Source: Otatea glauca | Taxonomy: Eukaryota; Streptophyta; Magnoliopsida; Poales; Poaceae | DNA: 64,000 nt | NCBI GenBank assembly: GCA_036346275.1 | Contig: CM070723.1 | Coordinates: forward strand, 48,748,743 to 48,812,742 | Reading direction: 5' to 3' | Part shown: one piece after another, positions 35,620 to 48,600 of the stretch | Layout of the letters: every line of letters starts with the position of its first letter | Numbering within the stretch: the first letter of the stretch is position 1 | Notes under the pieces: generated by a model | The model's input: the letters and a program-made list of their open reading frames with translations, nothing else | What the model was told of the DNA's origin: nothing | The model's database searches: none | Translations under genes and position numbers: made by a program

Positions 35620-36820
35620 CAAATCAAGTACCAAATTGACCACAAATTTCTTAAACGCACTCTCTTTTTAAACATAAGAAAATAAAGGAACTTACATTAA
35701 CGTCACTCTAGATACCACAACTCATTATCACTTATGGGCGCTTTCCCTCATCCTTTCCCTTTTTTTCGTAGAAGAAAAACTTATTTTTTGAAAGAAATCG
35801 TAGAAGAAAAACTTATCCACGTGACACTATTACATTGAACTGCACATTATAGCTTAATTTATTTCTATTCTATTTGAATCAAGAAAATAAAAAATATTTG
35901 TGTACCATGCTTGCGTTCTCGTGTAACTCACTTTCACATGATGTTCATATATATCAATCTAGATTCCTTATGAACTAGCTAGAAACATTTCTGTTTTTAA
36001 CTTCAAACCTATAGTCTAAACATAAACTTACACTAACATCATACTAGAAAGTAAGGCTTATAAGCATGTATTTATACTTTATGTTCCTCTTCCTCCACCC
36101 GTTGCAAATTTTGTGCAATTATAAATATCCATTGATGAAAACGGCAAAGTGAAGAGGGAGAAAAAAGAAAGAAAGAAAGTGTTTGTGTTCACCTAATTCG
36201 TCCTCACCTAATTTGCCACGCATGAAAAGGGGTCATTTTAAAAATAAGTTTGGAGTTACCTATGGTATGCTAATCCACTGTCAGGCAAGAATTGCCAAGT
36301 GAATCGCTAGCAGGGCATGACAAGGTAGGTCTTTTGCCACACACGGTAAAGGTTATTTTGAAAATAAGTTTGGACTTATCTATAGCGTGGCAAGCATGGT
36401 CATTTTTTAAATAAATTTGGACGGAGGTTATTTTCAAAATATTTTAGCAAAAGGTTCATTCAATAAAAACTGTTGGTCATGCTACATCTATAACTTCCTT
36501 TCATTTTCGATGAAAATTTGACTCCATTAAAACAATTAGCAGCATTGTATTTATTTTTGGCCTCATTTGGAACGCAGAAATTTTCCTGAGCCCTATAAAA
36601 AATTGAGCTCTTTTATGTGAAATTCATGTGTTTCAGACATGACCTTTTATATGTACGCGAGGCCAAACAGCTAGGTTTGCTAAGTAATTGTACCACAAAC
36701 TTGTAACAAGTTAAGCGAGTGTTAGACCAACTAGAAAGGGTCGTGTACTACGCTGCGCCGTGCGAAATTCAGTTGCACGACATGGCGACATGCGAAATTT
36801 GGTTTGATAAATATTTTTTG
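35620..36820. other. AT-rich intergenic sequence with a short tripled phrase
   Basis: AAATAAGTTTGGA recurs at about 36241, 36363 and 36409 (last copy AAATAAATTTGGA), each following a CATTTT-like lead-in. A GAAA microsatellite lies near 36166-36180. No gene was seen. Confidence 0.4.
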
Positions 36821-36824
36821 GAAA

Positions 36825-37262
36825 AATGGGTCTGAGGACATAAATGTATGAGCCGTCGGTGAATCCGCGGATTTTTTGAAAAAAAAATGCAGAGGGATAT
36901 AAACGTAATTTCATTTTTTGGGTCAATACAACCAAAAAACATTTTTTAGGACCTAAACATAATTTCGTTTTTTCCGTCGTCGAATCCACGGACTGCTATG
37001 AGCCGTCGGCGAACACGGGGACTTGTTTGAAAAAAACCGCGGAGGGATATAAACCTAATTTCGTTTTTTCGGGTCAATCCAGCAAAAAAAACGTTTTTTC
37101 GGGATCTAAACGTAATTTTATTTTTTCTCGGGTTGATTTCGCTAAAAACCGGTGTGAGGACCTGAACGCAAACCCCGGAGGGACCCGAATGTAATTTTAT
37201 TTTTTTCGAGACTATTTTATTAAAAAACCGACAAAAGGACCCGAACGTAATTTTCAATTTTG
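36825..37262. repeat. Diverged short-period repeat array
   Basis: A unit near GGACCTAAACGTAATTTCG plus TTTTTTCGGGTC recurs at least six times with spacing of about 50-90 bp. GAGCCGTCGGNGAAN...CGCGGA appears three times. Open frames on the - strand across it are repeat-driven and not gene-like. Confidence 0.55.
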
Positions 37263-37560
37263 CGGAGGGCGTTTTTGCGAGGGGGCGATGTGGCATGGCT
37301 GAGCTCTCGCCAATCCCACCCGCTTTAAGGATAAGAATAAGAATATTAGGCTCCGACTGGAAGAAGGAACTTTTTCCCGCGTTCCAAAACAATTACTCTG
37401 CTCCTACAAAATTTAGGTAAAACATATCAATATTCTCGTGCAAGTAGGAGAACAAATGAAAATAATAATAATAAAAACATACCAATATGCTACGGTTGCA
37501 GGCTTTCTTTTGCCCTTATTAATGTCTTGTTTATTTAGGCTTCAATTTTTTTGGCTTATA

Positions 37561-39023
37561 GCTTAAAGTAGGGGTGGGCATTAGGTTTTTTCAGCTAATT
37601 CGGTTTGGTTTAAAAAAAATCGGTTTTTGGTAGTTGGCAACCAAAATCCTTTGATCAAAACAAAAAATCGAACCAAATTAACCAAAAAATTCAGTTTGTT
37701 TATTTCAGTAAACTGAAATACGCATCATGTGTTGATCTTTGTTAGTTTTATCTTCCAAAACAGAGAACAAAATCACTCACCGAAAGAAGAATGGGAATAG
37801 CCTGCTTTTGGATAGGTGTAGGTTCATGAAACCCAAGTATTGACAAATTCCCAACCAATTCAAAAGATCAAATTGCAACTATTTAGTGGTTGCAAAGTTG
37901 CAATTGCAAATATAATACAATCGTCAAACTGTACCACCATTTTCAATTCAAGCAAGATATTGAAGGAATCAGAACAAACCTCCTAATTTCCCTCATCAAA
38001 TTTTTAGATATGCAAGCTTTTTGCAAAACAACTCATTGTGATTATGATTTGCACATGTGCTTACCAAAACAAAAAACAATAAACCATGATTATAAACATC
38101 AATGCATAAGTGCATTACAAAACACCATTACCTCGATTTCCCTCTCGGCTTCCTTTTGCAGCGTGATGATGACATGGGTGAGACCAGTGTTGAGGAGCCC
38201 GCCGAGGGCGTAGGTGGCGTAGAACAGTGGAGTGTGCAACTGAATCGCCATCTCCACCTTTTCCTTCTCCCCCATCTTCCTGCTTACCTCTCTAGCCCCC
38301 TTCCCCCTCCGCTTGTGGACAGCGGCCTCCAACCTCTGAGCTGCTTGACGTTGGCGGCGAGCGTGGTCAAGAGGCGGTTGAGGGGTAACGTGGTCGTGGA
38401 GTAGCCGTCCTTGTGGGATAAGCTACTCGATGTCGGGAGATACAGATATGTGGCCGTTGTTGCTCCTGGACATCGGGGTCAAACCAGATCTGTGGATGCA
38501 ACGCAGTAGCTCCTCGAGATGGCGTTAGGGGTCCAGATCTGCTCAAGGTGATGCTTGGAGGGGATGGAGGAACTGCCGTGCTTGGAGAACGCCGGGGAGG
38601 TCGGCGTTGGCGGAGGGCTTGTGCGCGGTGAGGAGGGAGTTGGTGAAGGGGTTGGTGGTGGGCACCAGTGATTCAACCTGGAGCTTTGGAGTCGGGGTGG
38701 GGGGCTGGTAGGGGCGATGGCGTGTCGACAGAAGCAAGGAGGGCAGGGAGGGAGGGGCTTGGGCTTGGGTAGGGGAGACGGGGTAGCTTGAGGGAGGAGT
38801 GCTTGGGGAGGGAGGCAGTGAATAGCTTAATATGAGGAGGTGGGGGTGGAGGAGAGCTGACAATTCGATGTTCGGTAGAATAGGTTTATCGAAGCCGAAA
38901 ACCGAATCGAAAACCAAAAATCAAATACAACCAAAATAAAAACTAAACTAAATACCAAAATATTTGGTTAAATTGATTCAGTCTTTCGATTTCAATTTAA
39001 AAGTGCCCACCCCTAGCTTAAAG
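37561..39023. mobile_element. Non-autonomous hAT element with 12-bp TIRs and 8-bp duplication
   Basis: The element, 37569-39015 (1447 bp), starts TAGGGGTGGGCA and ends TGCCCACCCCTA, perfect 12-bp inverted repeats. The duplication GCTTAAAG is perfect at 37561-37568 and 39016-39023. No transposase is present. The centre (38130-38860) is GC-rich and gene-like, unlike the AT-rich ends, so it may be a captured host fragment. A truncated relative lies at 59245-60173. Confidence 0.88.
38099..38332 (-). pseudogene. Possible captured gene fragment inside the hAT element
   Basis: A 77-codon frame reads GAREVSRKMGEKEKVEMAIQ, then LHTPLFYATYALGGLLNTG, with a hydrophobic stretch and a charged N-terminus. 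GC content is higher than in the element ends. I do not recognise the parent gene. It lacks flanking splice evidence, so it may be a retained fragment rather than an expressed gene. Confidence 0.35.
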
Positions 39024-39559
39024 CTAGCCTTTTGGTTTAAGCAGCTTAAAAACAGTATGCTATTATATGTGGTAGAGGTGGGTAGTTTAAACCCAACTTC
39101 AGTAGAATTATCTAAAACCAACCTTTAATAAGCCAAAAAGCACGTATTTGCTAGTTTTTGGCTTTTAGTTATATAAAGGCTTATGTCTTTTAAAAAAACT
39201 CAGTTAAAAAACCACTACTTTGTTTAGACTATCTTTTTAGCTTTTAAGTAGGGAAAAAAGGCTAAACAAGCAAGGCTAAGAGAGAAATGGATTTCAAGGA
39301 TTCACCGCTCCATTCGTAAGCCCCCCAAAAAATGGCCAACACTCCCTGCCATGTGGGCCCGTACATGCCTTAAACCGGAAAAAAACCCCAAACCAGAGCG
39401 ATCAAAGAGCAAGAAATCTCTAAAGAGGGCGAAGTTAACCCATCCTCTCTACCGTCCACTATTTCAGTTCCATCGTTTCTACCGCTCGAGGGATTTGAGA
39501 TTTAGAGGAAGGAAGGAGCGCAAGGGAAGGTAAGGGAAGAAGGGGGTTTGGTCTCGGCC

Positions 39560-39688
39560 ATGTCGTCGCTAGGGATGTCCAAGGGGATCCTAGAGATCGC
39601 CAAGTTCAGGTTGTATGTCTCTGTCCCCGTCGCCCTCACCTACCTCGTCGCCACTAACTCCAAGGCCCTCAAGAAGCTTATGGGCCTC
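39560..39688 (+). CDS. PET100: PET100-like gene, exon 1
   Basis: It holds 43 codons: the start region, the transmembrane segment and KKLMGL. The coding frame runs on without stop for 18 more codons (to the TGA at 39740-39742), past the edge of a retrotransposon LTR at 39724. The usual donor position holds TTAATG. Confidence 0.78.
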
Positions 39689-42600
39689 TTAATGATTCTT
39701 CGCTCTCTCTCTCTCTTTGTGTGTGTAACATTCCAAATTTGAACCATTTTAAATTTTCTTCGTTTTCCAATCTTTTTGAATTTAAAAATCCCTTTTTAGT
39801 GCAAGAAAATCAATTTAATCAAAATTTGTAAGCTGAAATGAGTTAAAAATAAATTATCTAGGTTATAAATGCTTAAAATTATTTTTGAGATTTTTTTGTG
39901 GAATTTTTTGCATTTATTTGTTATTTAACTCAAAATTTTGGATTTTCTTGAATTTCTTTAATTGAAAATTCCTTTTCTTCTCCCAAAAGCCGCATGGGAT
40001 GCATTTTCCCAGCCCACTTCCTTTTCCTCTGCTCAGCCCGACTTTATCTTTAGCCTGGCTCCCCTTTCCCACTTTCACCTACCTCCGTCGGCCGACGCTG
40101 CGCTTCCCCTCGGCCCGGCCGTCGGTCCGAAGCTGACCCCATCGTCGCAATCTTCGCAACCATTGTCGCCAAATCTACATCCGCCTGTGTGTATCTAAGC
40201 CAGAAACCTCGGGGATCTGTGCCTATTTAATGTGCCGCATTTTCCCCTCTCGTTTTTTGAGTTTTGCCGCACGGAGATGTTGTTTGGAGCACAAACCCTA
40301 GTCGCCAGATTTTGCCGCCGTGCCTTGAAGCTTTTTTGCTGTCGTTCTCTGCCACCGGTGAGCCCCCCGCCACTGTCGTCGGTTCCATTGGGTTCCCTGT
40401 GTCGCCCACTCTCTTTTGCCCCAAGTGCCAAGCCGAATCTTGCGTGTTTTGCCCTTGGCCAGCTTCTTCTTCCTCAGTTCCACATAGGCCCACGCCGCCG
40501 CCAAGCCATTCCATCCCTGTGCCGGTCATTGCCGACATGTCGCACACGTGGCGCCAAGCACGAGCCACCCAAATCAGATTGGCGCCGACGTCACCCATGC
40601 TACGCTAGCAGCCACATCAACCGCAATGTGGCAGCCACATCAGCCCTACCCGCAGCGCTAGCAGCCATGCGTCATGCCACTGTAGCGAGTCTGCCATGCC
40701 ACCCTCCACCCCCTCGGTGCACTCAGTCCATCATAAACCGAGACGCTGACGCGTGGGCCCCATGTGTCGGCTGGGTTTTAAATATCCTTTTTCCTGAAAT
40801 TCCAAAAATTCTAGCCAATCGCAGTGCGCCACGTGGTGTTACTATTCATCCTATCTCCATTTTCCATTTTTCTGAATTTATTGATCCGAGCCACTTCCGA
40901 GAGTATGTTCTCCTTCATTCAAGCTCTAAATCCAGTGATTCAAATTCCTAAATTCATCTAAATTCAATCTCTACCTTCCAGTACCATTCTTTTTAATTTT
41001 TTTAATTTTGTTTATATTTACCTGTGTTCATTCTTCACGTGTAGAGTCATCGTCGAAGTTTAACAAAACCAACAGCAAGAGGTAGAACCAGCAGCGATCA
41101 GCGAAGGCAAGTCTTCCTTGAACATGTTGGTCCCAAATTTCTAAAATACTTATGTTATTTTAAATTATTGCGTGCTTACTTTTATGCAAGGTATTTTAAA
41201 TTCAGGCATAGCGTATAGTTAAATTCGATAATTGTTATGATCTCATTGGCATTAATTATGATGTACCTTTGTCACCCTAGTTGGTATTAGCCATATTTGA
41301 TGATGATTAGTAGAGTAGCATCATACGGTAGAATTGCTTAGTTCAGCTTAAACGTTTCGGTATTATGCCATTAGTGGGAATCATTTCAAAACTTTGTTTA
41401 AACTCGTTTTTGAAGTGTGGCAATAGGTATTACTGCTGTGATTTAAATGAAATAAAATAGCAGATGGTTTAGACCAGGACAGTTGGAATGTCTGGTGGGT
41501 ACAGGAAGCACGAGACCTTATAAAGTGATTGTTCCGCCCTAGTCAATTAAGAATCGAAGCGTGTGTTATTATGAACTGAGCACTACCGTACAACCACAAG
41601 TCTATATAGGTACGACCTGGCTAATTAATTTGTGTATCTCATTATTGACTTCGCCAATTGGAGGAATGTGGGTGTTAGAGGGAGACTCTTGCAAGGTGCA
41701 AGAGGGGGCTTCCGACTAGGCAGATATAACCTTTCGGCGGTGAAATCTTAGCGAGCAAAGTTAATAACAGGGTTGTCATTGTTAAGGCCTTGTCATGATG
41801 ATGAAAACTAGTTTGACCCGATCTTCCAATGAGAGTGATAACTACGATTGATCGATGTGACATTGACTATGAGGCTACTTGATCAAGACAACCAAGTCCG
41901 TCCTACAATCACTACACCACACCCTTTGTCGTTATCAACCGTGTCCAACACTGCTGATCTTTCCTGCAAACAATCGAGAATCAAGCAAGAAAGAAATAAG
42001 CGCATTCTGACTTGGAGGATGAAATATAAAGTTTTATTAACTAATAGAGAGGCCTGGAGTTGTCGTAGTTGGTCTAGTCGATACAAGTACACAACTGATG
42101 TTTTCTGAATGACAAACCCATCTAAACAAGTCTAAACCCTAAAAGTGGTGGCCACGAAGGATATAAAAGGGGAGCCGGCATACTCCAATAGGAGGGGGTG
42201 CACACACAAGTGGAATCGGATTCCAACTCTATTATAAGGCCTAAGTTGGCCCAACAGGTGGTGTAATACCTTCCTTTGACAATTGTGATATATATACAAT
42301 GAATCTGAAGGTGAGGCTAGATCTGTTGGAAAGATCTTGTTGTCCTCTTCGATTCAAGTACTTGAACGCCTCAAACAGACTCTATATGTGAAATTTATGA
42401 TCATTTTACTCGAGGCTATCAGAATGACTCCGAATTAGTCTAGAATTGAAACAGGGTCGGCCTGGACTTGTAGTAGTAGTAGTGCCGCTTCCCTCACTTG
42501 GTTCCTGAGTAGAATAACATCAAATGACTTAAGTAGCAATTCACTCTCAATAGAAAAATTATGAACTCCTAGAAACGAGTTCACCTAATAATTCAATTGT

Positions 42601-45600
42601 CGTACACGTGCCTTTGTCAGAGGTTCTTGCCTAGCATCTTGTGGAGGATTGTTGTGTGTATCCAAAGAAGTGATGTCCTCATCATCCTCCCCCACTTAAA
42701 ATGGAGTCGCCCTCAACTCAAGCTCTTCTTCTTCTTCCAAGTATGCCTTCAAATCTGCAATGTTAAATGTGGGATTAACCCCGAAACCTGTAGGTAACTC
42801 AAGCTTGTATGTATTATCATTAATCTTTCGAATAATCTTAGAAGGACCATCAGCTCTAGGCATCAACTTAGACTTTCTCAAATCTAAAAATCTATCTTTT
42901 CTCAAATGCAACCAAACAAGATCACCAAGTTCAAAAGGTATGTCCTTTCTACCTTTACTACCAGCAACCCTATATTTCTCATTCATACGCTTTATGTTTT
43001 CTTTTGTATTCTCATGCAACTTAAGAAAAAATTCAGTATATTTCTTACCATCTAGATTTACCTTCTCCAAAGATGGTAGAGGTAACAAATCAATTGAAGC
43101 GCGAGGGTTAAAGCCATACACTACTGAAAAGGGCTCATCTTTGTGGTTGAATGCAGCGAGTAGTTGTAAGCAAACTCCATATGAGGTAGACATTCTTCTC
43201 ACAACTTCAAGTTTTTCTTTAAAATAGCCCTCAACATGGTTGACAATGTACGGTTGACAACTTCAATTTGTCCATCAGTTTGGGGATGACATGTGGTTGA
43301 GAATAACAACTTTGTCCCCAACTTGTTCCATAAGATCCTTCAAAAGTGGCTCAAGAACTTTGCATCTCGATCTGAAACAATTGTAATTGGCACACCATGT
43401 AGTCAAACGATCTCTCTAAAAAAAAAATCAGCAACATGTGTAGCATCATCGCTCTTATGACAATGAATAAAATATGCCATATTAGATAATCTATCCACTA
43501 CTACAAAAATACTATTCCTCCACCCTCTTTGTCCTTGGCAATCCTAAAATAGAATTCATAGAAATATCCTCCCAAGGTACACTAGGAACAGGAAGAGATA
43601 TATATAAATCATGTGGATTCAATCGAGACTTAGCTATTTGGCATGTAGTGCAGCGAGCAACATAGTGCTCGACATCGTGCCTCATCTTCGGCCAATAAAA
43701 GTGTTCAGCACAGATGTCCTCTATCTTTTTTATGCCAAAATGTCTCATGAGTCCTCCATGCACCTCCTGTAGCAACAAAAGACGAACAGAGCTAGCTAGA
43801 ATGCATAGCTTGTTAGCTCTAAACAAGAACCCTTCATTTAAAACAATTTTGTTCTAGCATTTACCATCTCTACAATTGGACATAGCATCTTTTAATTCAT
43901 CATCAGAAGCATATAAATCTTTTATTGTCTCTAAGACGAAAATTCTACAATCAAATTGAGATAACAGAGTATACCGCCTAGACAAAGCATCATAAATCAC
44001 ATTTTTCTTCCATTTCTTGTGTCTTATGACATAAGGAAAAGATTCAACGAATTCAACCCAATGAGCATGTCTACAGTTTAATTTAGCTTGACTCCTAATA
44101 TGTTTCAATGATTCATGATTAGAATGAATAACAAATTCTTTGGTCTAGTAATGTTGCCAAGTTTCAAGCACATGTACAAGAGCATATAATTCTTTATCAT
44201 AAGTTGAATAATTCAGACTTGGCCCATTCAATTTCTCACTAAAGTAAGCAGTAGGTTTACCTTCTTGAAGTGATACACCACCAATTCTAATTTCACTAGC
44301 ATCATGCTCAAGTTCAAAAATCTTATCGAAATCAGGAAGTTGGAATAGTGGTGCATTTGTGAGTTTTTCTTTGAGAAGGTTAAAAGCTTCTTCTTGCGTT
44401 TGTCCCCATTTGAAAAGGATGTCTTTCTTTGTCAATTAATTAAGTGGTGCGGCGATGGTGCTGAAATCCTTAACAAAGCGATAATAGAATCCAACAAGTC
44501 CATGAAAGCTCTGCACTTGTGTGACCATTTGTGGTGTCGGCCAACTCTTTGTAACTTCAATCTTGGCTTCATCTACCTCAATTTCCTGCGGAGTAACAAC
44601 ATAGCCAAGAAAACAAACTCGATCAGTGCAAAAGGTGCACTTCTCAAGGTTACCAAATAGACGTGCATCACGTAAAGCACTAAAAACAGTTAAAAACAAT
44701 ATGTAAGTGTTCAAGATGTTCATCAAATGACTTGATGTAAATTAATATATCATCAAAGTAAACCACCATAAATTTACCAATAAAATTACGTAAAACTTTG
44801 TTCATTAATCTCATGAAAGTACTAGGTTCATTAGTTAAACCAAAAGGCATCACTAACCATTCATATAACCTGAACTTAGTTTTAAATGTAGTTTTCTATT
44901 CGTCTCCAAGTTTCATTCTAATTTGGTGGTAACCACTACGCAAGTCCACTTTAGAAAATATGGTAGAGCCACTTAATTCATCAAACATATCATCTAACCT
45001 ATGAATAAGATGACGATATCTAACAGTTATATTATTGATAGCTCTACAATCAACACACATACGTCATGATCCATCTTTCTTAGGAAAGGACTAAGGCTTT
45101 CATGTAGTACCCTTTGTCAAGTAAGTTTTGCACTTGAGTCTGAATTTCCTTCGTTTCCTCTAGATTAGTCTGCATGGTGCACGATTTAGCAAAGAAGCTC
45201 CTAGGATCAAGTCAATTTGATGATCAATTCCTCTAACAGGTGGTAGCCCTGAGGGTATTTCAGATGGAAAGACATCAGCAAAGTCTTGCAAAAGGTTAGT
45301 AACAATATGAGGCAAAGATACAAGCAAATCCTCAAGTGAAAACATAGCATTTTTGGAAAGTAAAGCACAGCAATCAGAATTATCCACCTCCAAGTCATTA
45401 AAATCAGATCTAGTAGCTAAAAGAACAGCACCTTTCAATTTAATTTTATTCTTTCTAGCATTTGATTCTCTAGCTTCTTTCTTTTTAGATGGGAAGCATT
45501 CTTTAGCTACTATTTGATTATCAATTTTAGCATCCTCGTTCTTCTCACGTTCAGATCTTCAATTTCATCTTTAATAATCGCTTCAGGAGACATTGGAAGT

Positions 45601-48600
45601 AAAACAATTTTCTTGCCCTTATGAACAAGAGTATATTGATTAGTTCTACCATGATGAGTGGAATCCTTATCAAATTGCCATGATCTATCTAAAAGTAAGG
45701 AGCATGCTTGCATAGGTACAACATCGCAATTAACATAATCATGATATGAACCAAGCAAAAAATATGCTCTCACAGTTTTGATTACCTTGAACTTAACACA
45801 TGAGTTGAACCATTGGATGTAATAAGGCCGTGGGTGAGGACTTATGGTCAAGCCGAGCTTCTCAACCATCTCCAAGCTAGCCAAATTATTACAACTTCCT
45901 CCATCGATGATGACGTGACATGATCGATCCTTGATGACAAACTTGGTTTGAAACAAAGTGTGCCGTTGGTCTTGTTCGGCACTCTCTATTTGTGCACTAA
46001 GTACACGCTTCACTATAAGGCTCATGTACTTGTCTGAAGTTTCAGTTCCCAAGCGTTCTTCTTGTTCATCAGTAGTGTCAATCTCATCACCTGCATGGTT
46101 ATTTGCAACAAGTGTGTTCTTCATCAACTTCACTAGCTGAAGTATACTCACCATCTTCTCTCACAATGAGAGCTCGCTGACTTCGGCACTCTCTCATGAT
46201 ATGCTCGAAACCCTTGCACTTGTGACATTGAATGTCCCTTGTACGTCCAGTGGAAGCAACTGAAGATGCACTCTTTGTTGGAGAAAATTTGGTGGGAGCT
46301 TGAATGGTTGTCACCTTACTTGCTTTGGGTGCACGCGAGGGCATGGAAGTGAGGTAGAGCACCCTCGGTTTGGGGTAGATGGAATAGGCGCTCTTGCTGT
46401 TCCGACACTTGGTTTGAAGGAAGAAGAACCTTCAAAATTGCCCCTTGTTCTCATTTGTTGTCTCTGTACTTCTCTTTCAGCTTTACAAGCAAGATGAAAT
46501 AAATAGGTGATAGAATTGTATTCTTTATAGTCAATAATGTCCTAAATTTCCCGATTAAGACATCCCAAAAGTCTAACCATTTTAGCTTCTTCGGTTTCTT
46601 CTAAACCACAACGCAATAACCCAATTTGCAATTCTTGATAGTACTCTTATATTGATCAATTGCATGTTTTAATTTTTGCAATTTATTTAACAAGTCACAT
46701 AAAAAATATGAAGGCACAAATCTAGCTTTCATGGCTCTTTTTAAAGTATCCCAAATTCTAGGTACGTTTGGTAGTCTACATTGTTCCCTCCATCAAATTG
46801 ATGCAAAATCAGTAAATTCACAAGTAGCAGTCCTAACTCTTTTATTATCAGGAAGATCATGGTATGCAAATTTTTGATCTAATTGTAATTCCCAATCTAG
46901 ATAAGCTTCACGGTCATATCTACCAGCAAATGAACAAATTGTAAACTTGATGTTTGTTAACGCTTCATCATTACATACCTCTCTTTGTAACCTACCCATA
47001 TCTCGTCGATTTTATCGGAGTTGACGATGGTCATGGGCATCGGAGCCTTCACTCTCAGTGTCAGCGATGTAGTTCTCTTCGATGTTGTCATCCTCTTCCT
47101 CATCTTTCGAAGAGTGGGTGGGATTCAAGGCAAGTCGAGCAGCTCGAGGTGGATGTCGCTCAAGTGTCTCAACTCGGTTGTTGATGGTGGTGAGGTTCTC
47201 ATTGAGCCGATCCAACACGTCGTAGATCTCAAGTGTTGCACAAGCATCTTTGTGCGAGGAGTGAGTGGTCCGGCACTCTCAGGTTCAATAGACTGCTCAT
47301 CACCCTTGTTACCATATTATGAACTTTGTGAACCTATCGTTGTTAGTACAGAACAAGAAACTCACAAGAAAGATGGTTAGCTCCCTATAAACTACTAGGT
47401 GCTGGGGTTACAGATACAAAAAACTCTCAAGCTCTTATCAAAATCTTACAAGAATTTTACCATGCAAGCAGGTGGTGCAACTAGTGGCTGGTTCATGATA
47501 ACCTGACTAGGGTGATGATATTGCGATTACCGGTACGTCAAGACCTTTTCGGTTAGTAGTAGGTGGAGCTTGGACAGACAATATTTATTTCCTATGCAAT
47601 CCGATAATTCTAGTTATTGTAATGATAAGTAATAATCCAAACTAGAATTCACAAGCCCTAGTTGCCGATCTCAAAGATATAGGCGAAAATCAAGATGACT
47701 CACGCGCAAAGATGATGGAACTTAATGCAACCAATGGAATGAGCTAAAAAAGAATAATTTCAGCATTAAAGCTCGTGTTGCATAAATTATGGAGAGACGC
47801 TAGCTAATTGCTTTAGAAAAGGTAAAAGGGCACAAGATTGCTCACTAGTTAATACAATTGCATAATCCAAAAATAATGAACACAAATTAGAGTTTTGCTC
47901 AATGTAGTGTTGACGGCTACTATTCTGTTTTCTTTTCTTTTCTTTTCTTTTTTTTGGCCTTTTGGCTCTTTCTTTCTCTTTTCTTTTTTTGGTGACTTTT
48001 GGCCAACACTTGTATGAACAAAGTTTTGGAATCCCTAACTCGATGTCACAAAATAGTATAATATGATAATTCAAGATTATGCAATGTATCAAGTAGAGCA
48101 GCCCTAAGCAATATCAACAAGCAAGACTCAAATAGGATCACAGTATTCACAAAGGATGAATTGGTTCTCAAAGGTAGGTGTACGGATATTTTTTGGATTT
48201 TATGGTTTATGGATGCTAATGTACTCAAAGCAACACGCTTAAACTCAAAACGATCCAAGAAACCCTAATTTAGCATTTCTTGGGCAAAAGAGTTGTCGTC
48301 TAGATTAAAGTTCGAAAACGACCGAATTTGGATGGTTCACTATGGAATGAATTGAAACTTATATCCCCAGCTTTCAATAGAGTACAAGAACATGCAATTT
48401 GGAGCTCGGGTGAGAAAGTTATGGCTCAAAAATCGAACACCACAGAATGGTCCCAATTTTAGCCTCACAAGACCGATTTCGAATCCGAATGAAATTCTGT
48501 TTGAAATAGTCCGAACCACAAAGGTCGTCTACAAATGTTTTTGCGGAGGACTCTCTGACTAGTCAAAAAAGTTAAAAAAATTTGGAATCAGATTTTGGAT

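Larger units (their letters stand above)
37525..39277. mobile_element. Possible older MITE that hosts the hAT insertion
   Basis: Sequence flanking the hAT element reads CTTGTTTATTTAGGC on the left, and on the right its imperfect reverse complement GGCTAAACAAGCAAGG. Without the nested hAT it would be about 300 bp. Termini and target duplication are not clean, so this is tentative. Confidence 0.35.

Noticed and set aside
36711..37392. Two - strand open frames of 92 and 148 codons
   Set aside because: They are produced by the short-period repeat array; the protein has no domain and repeats the unit.
40232..40951. 239-codon + strand open frame
   Set aside because: It lies inside the long solo LTR; it has overlapping frames on both strands and no domain.
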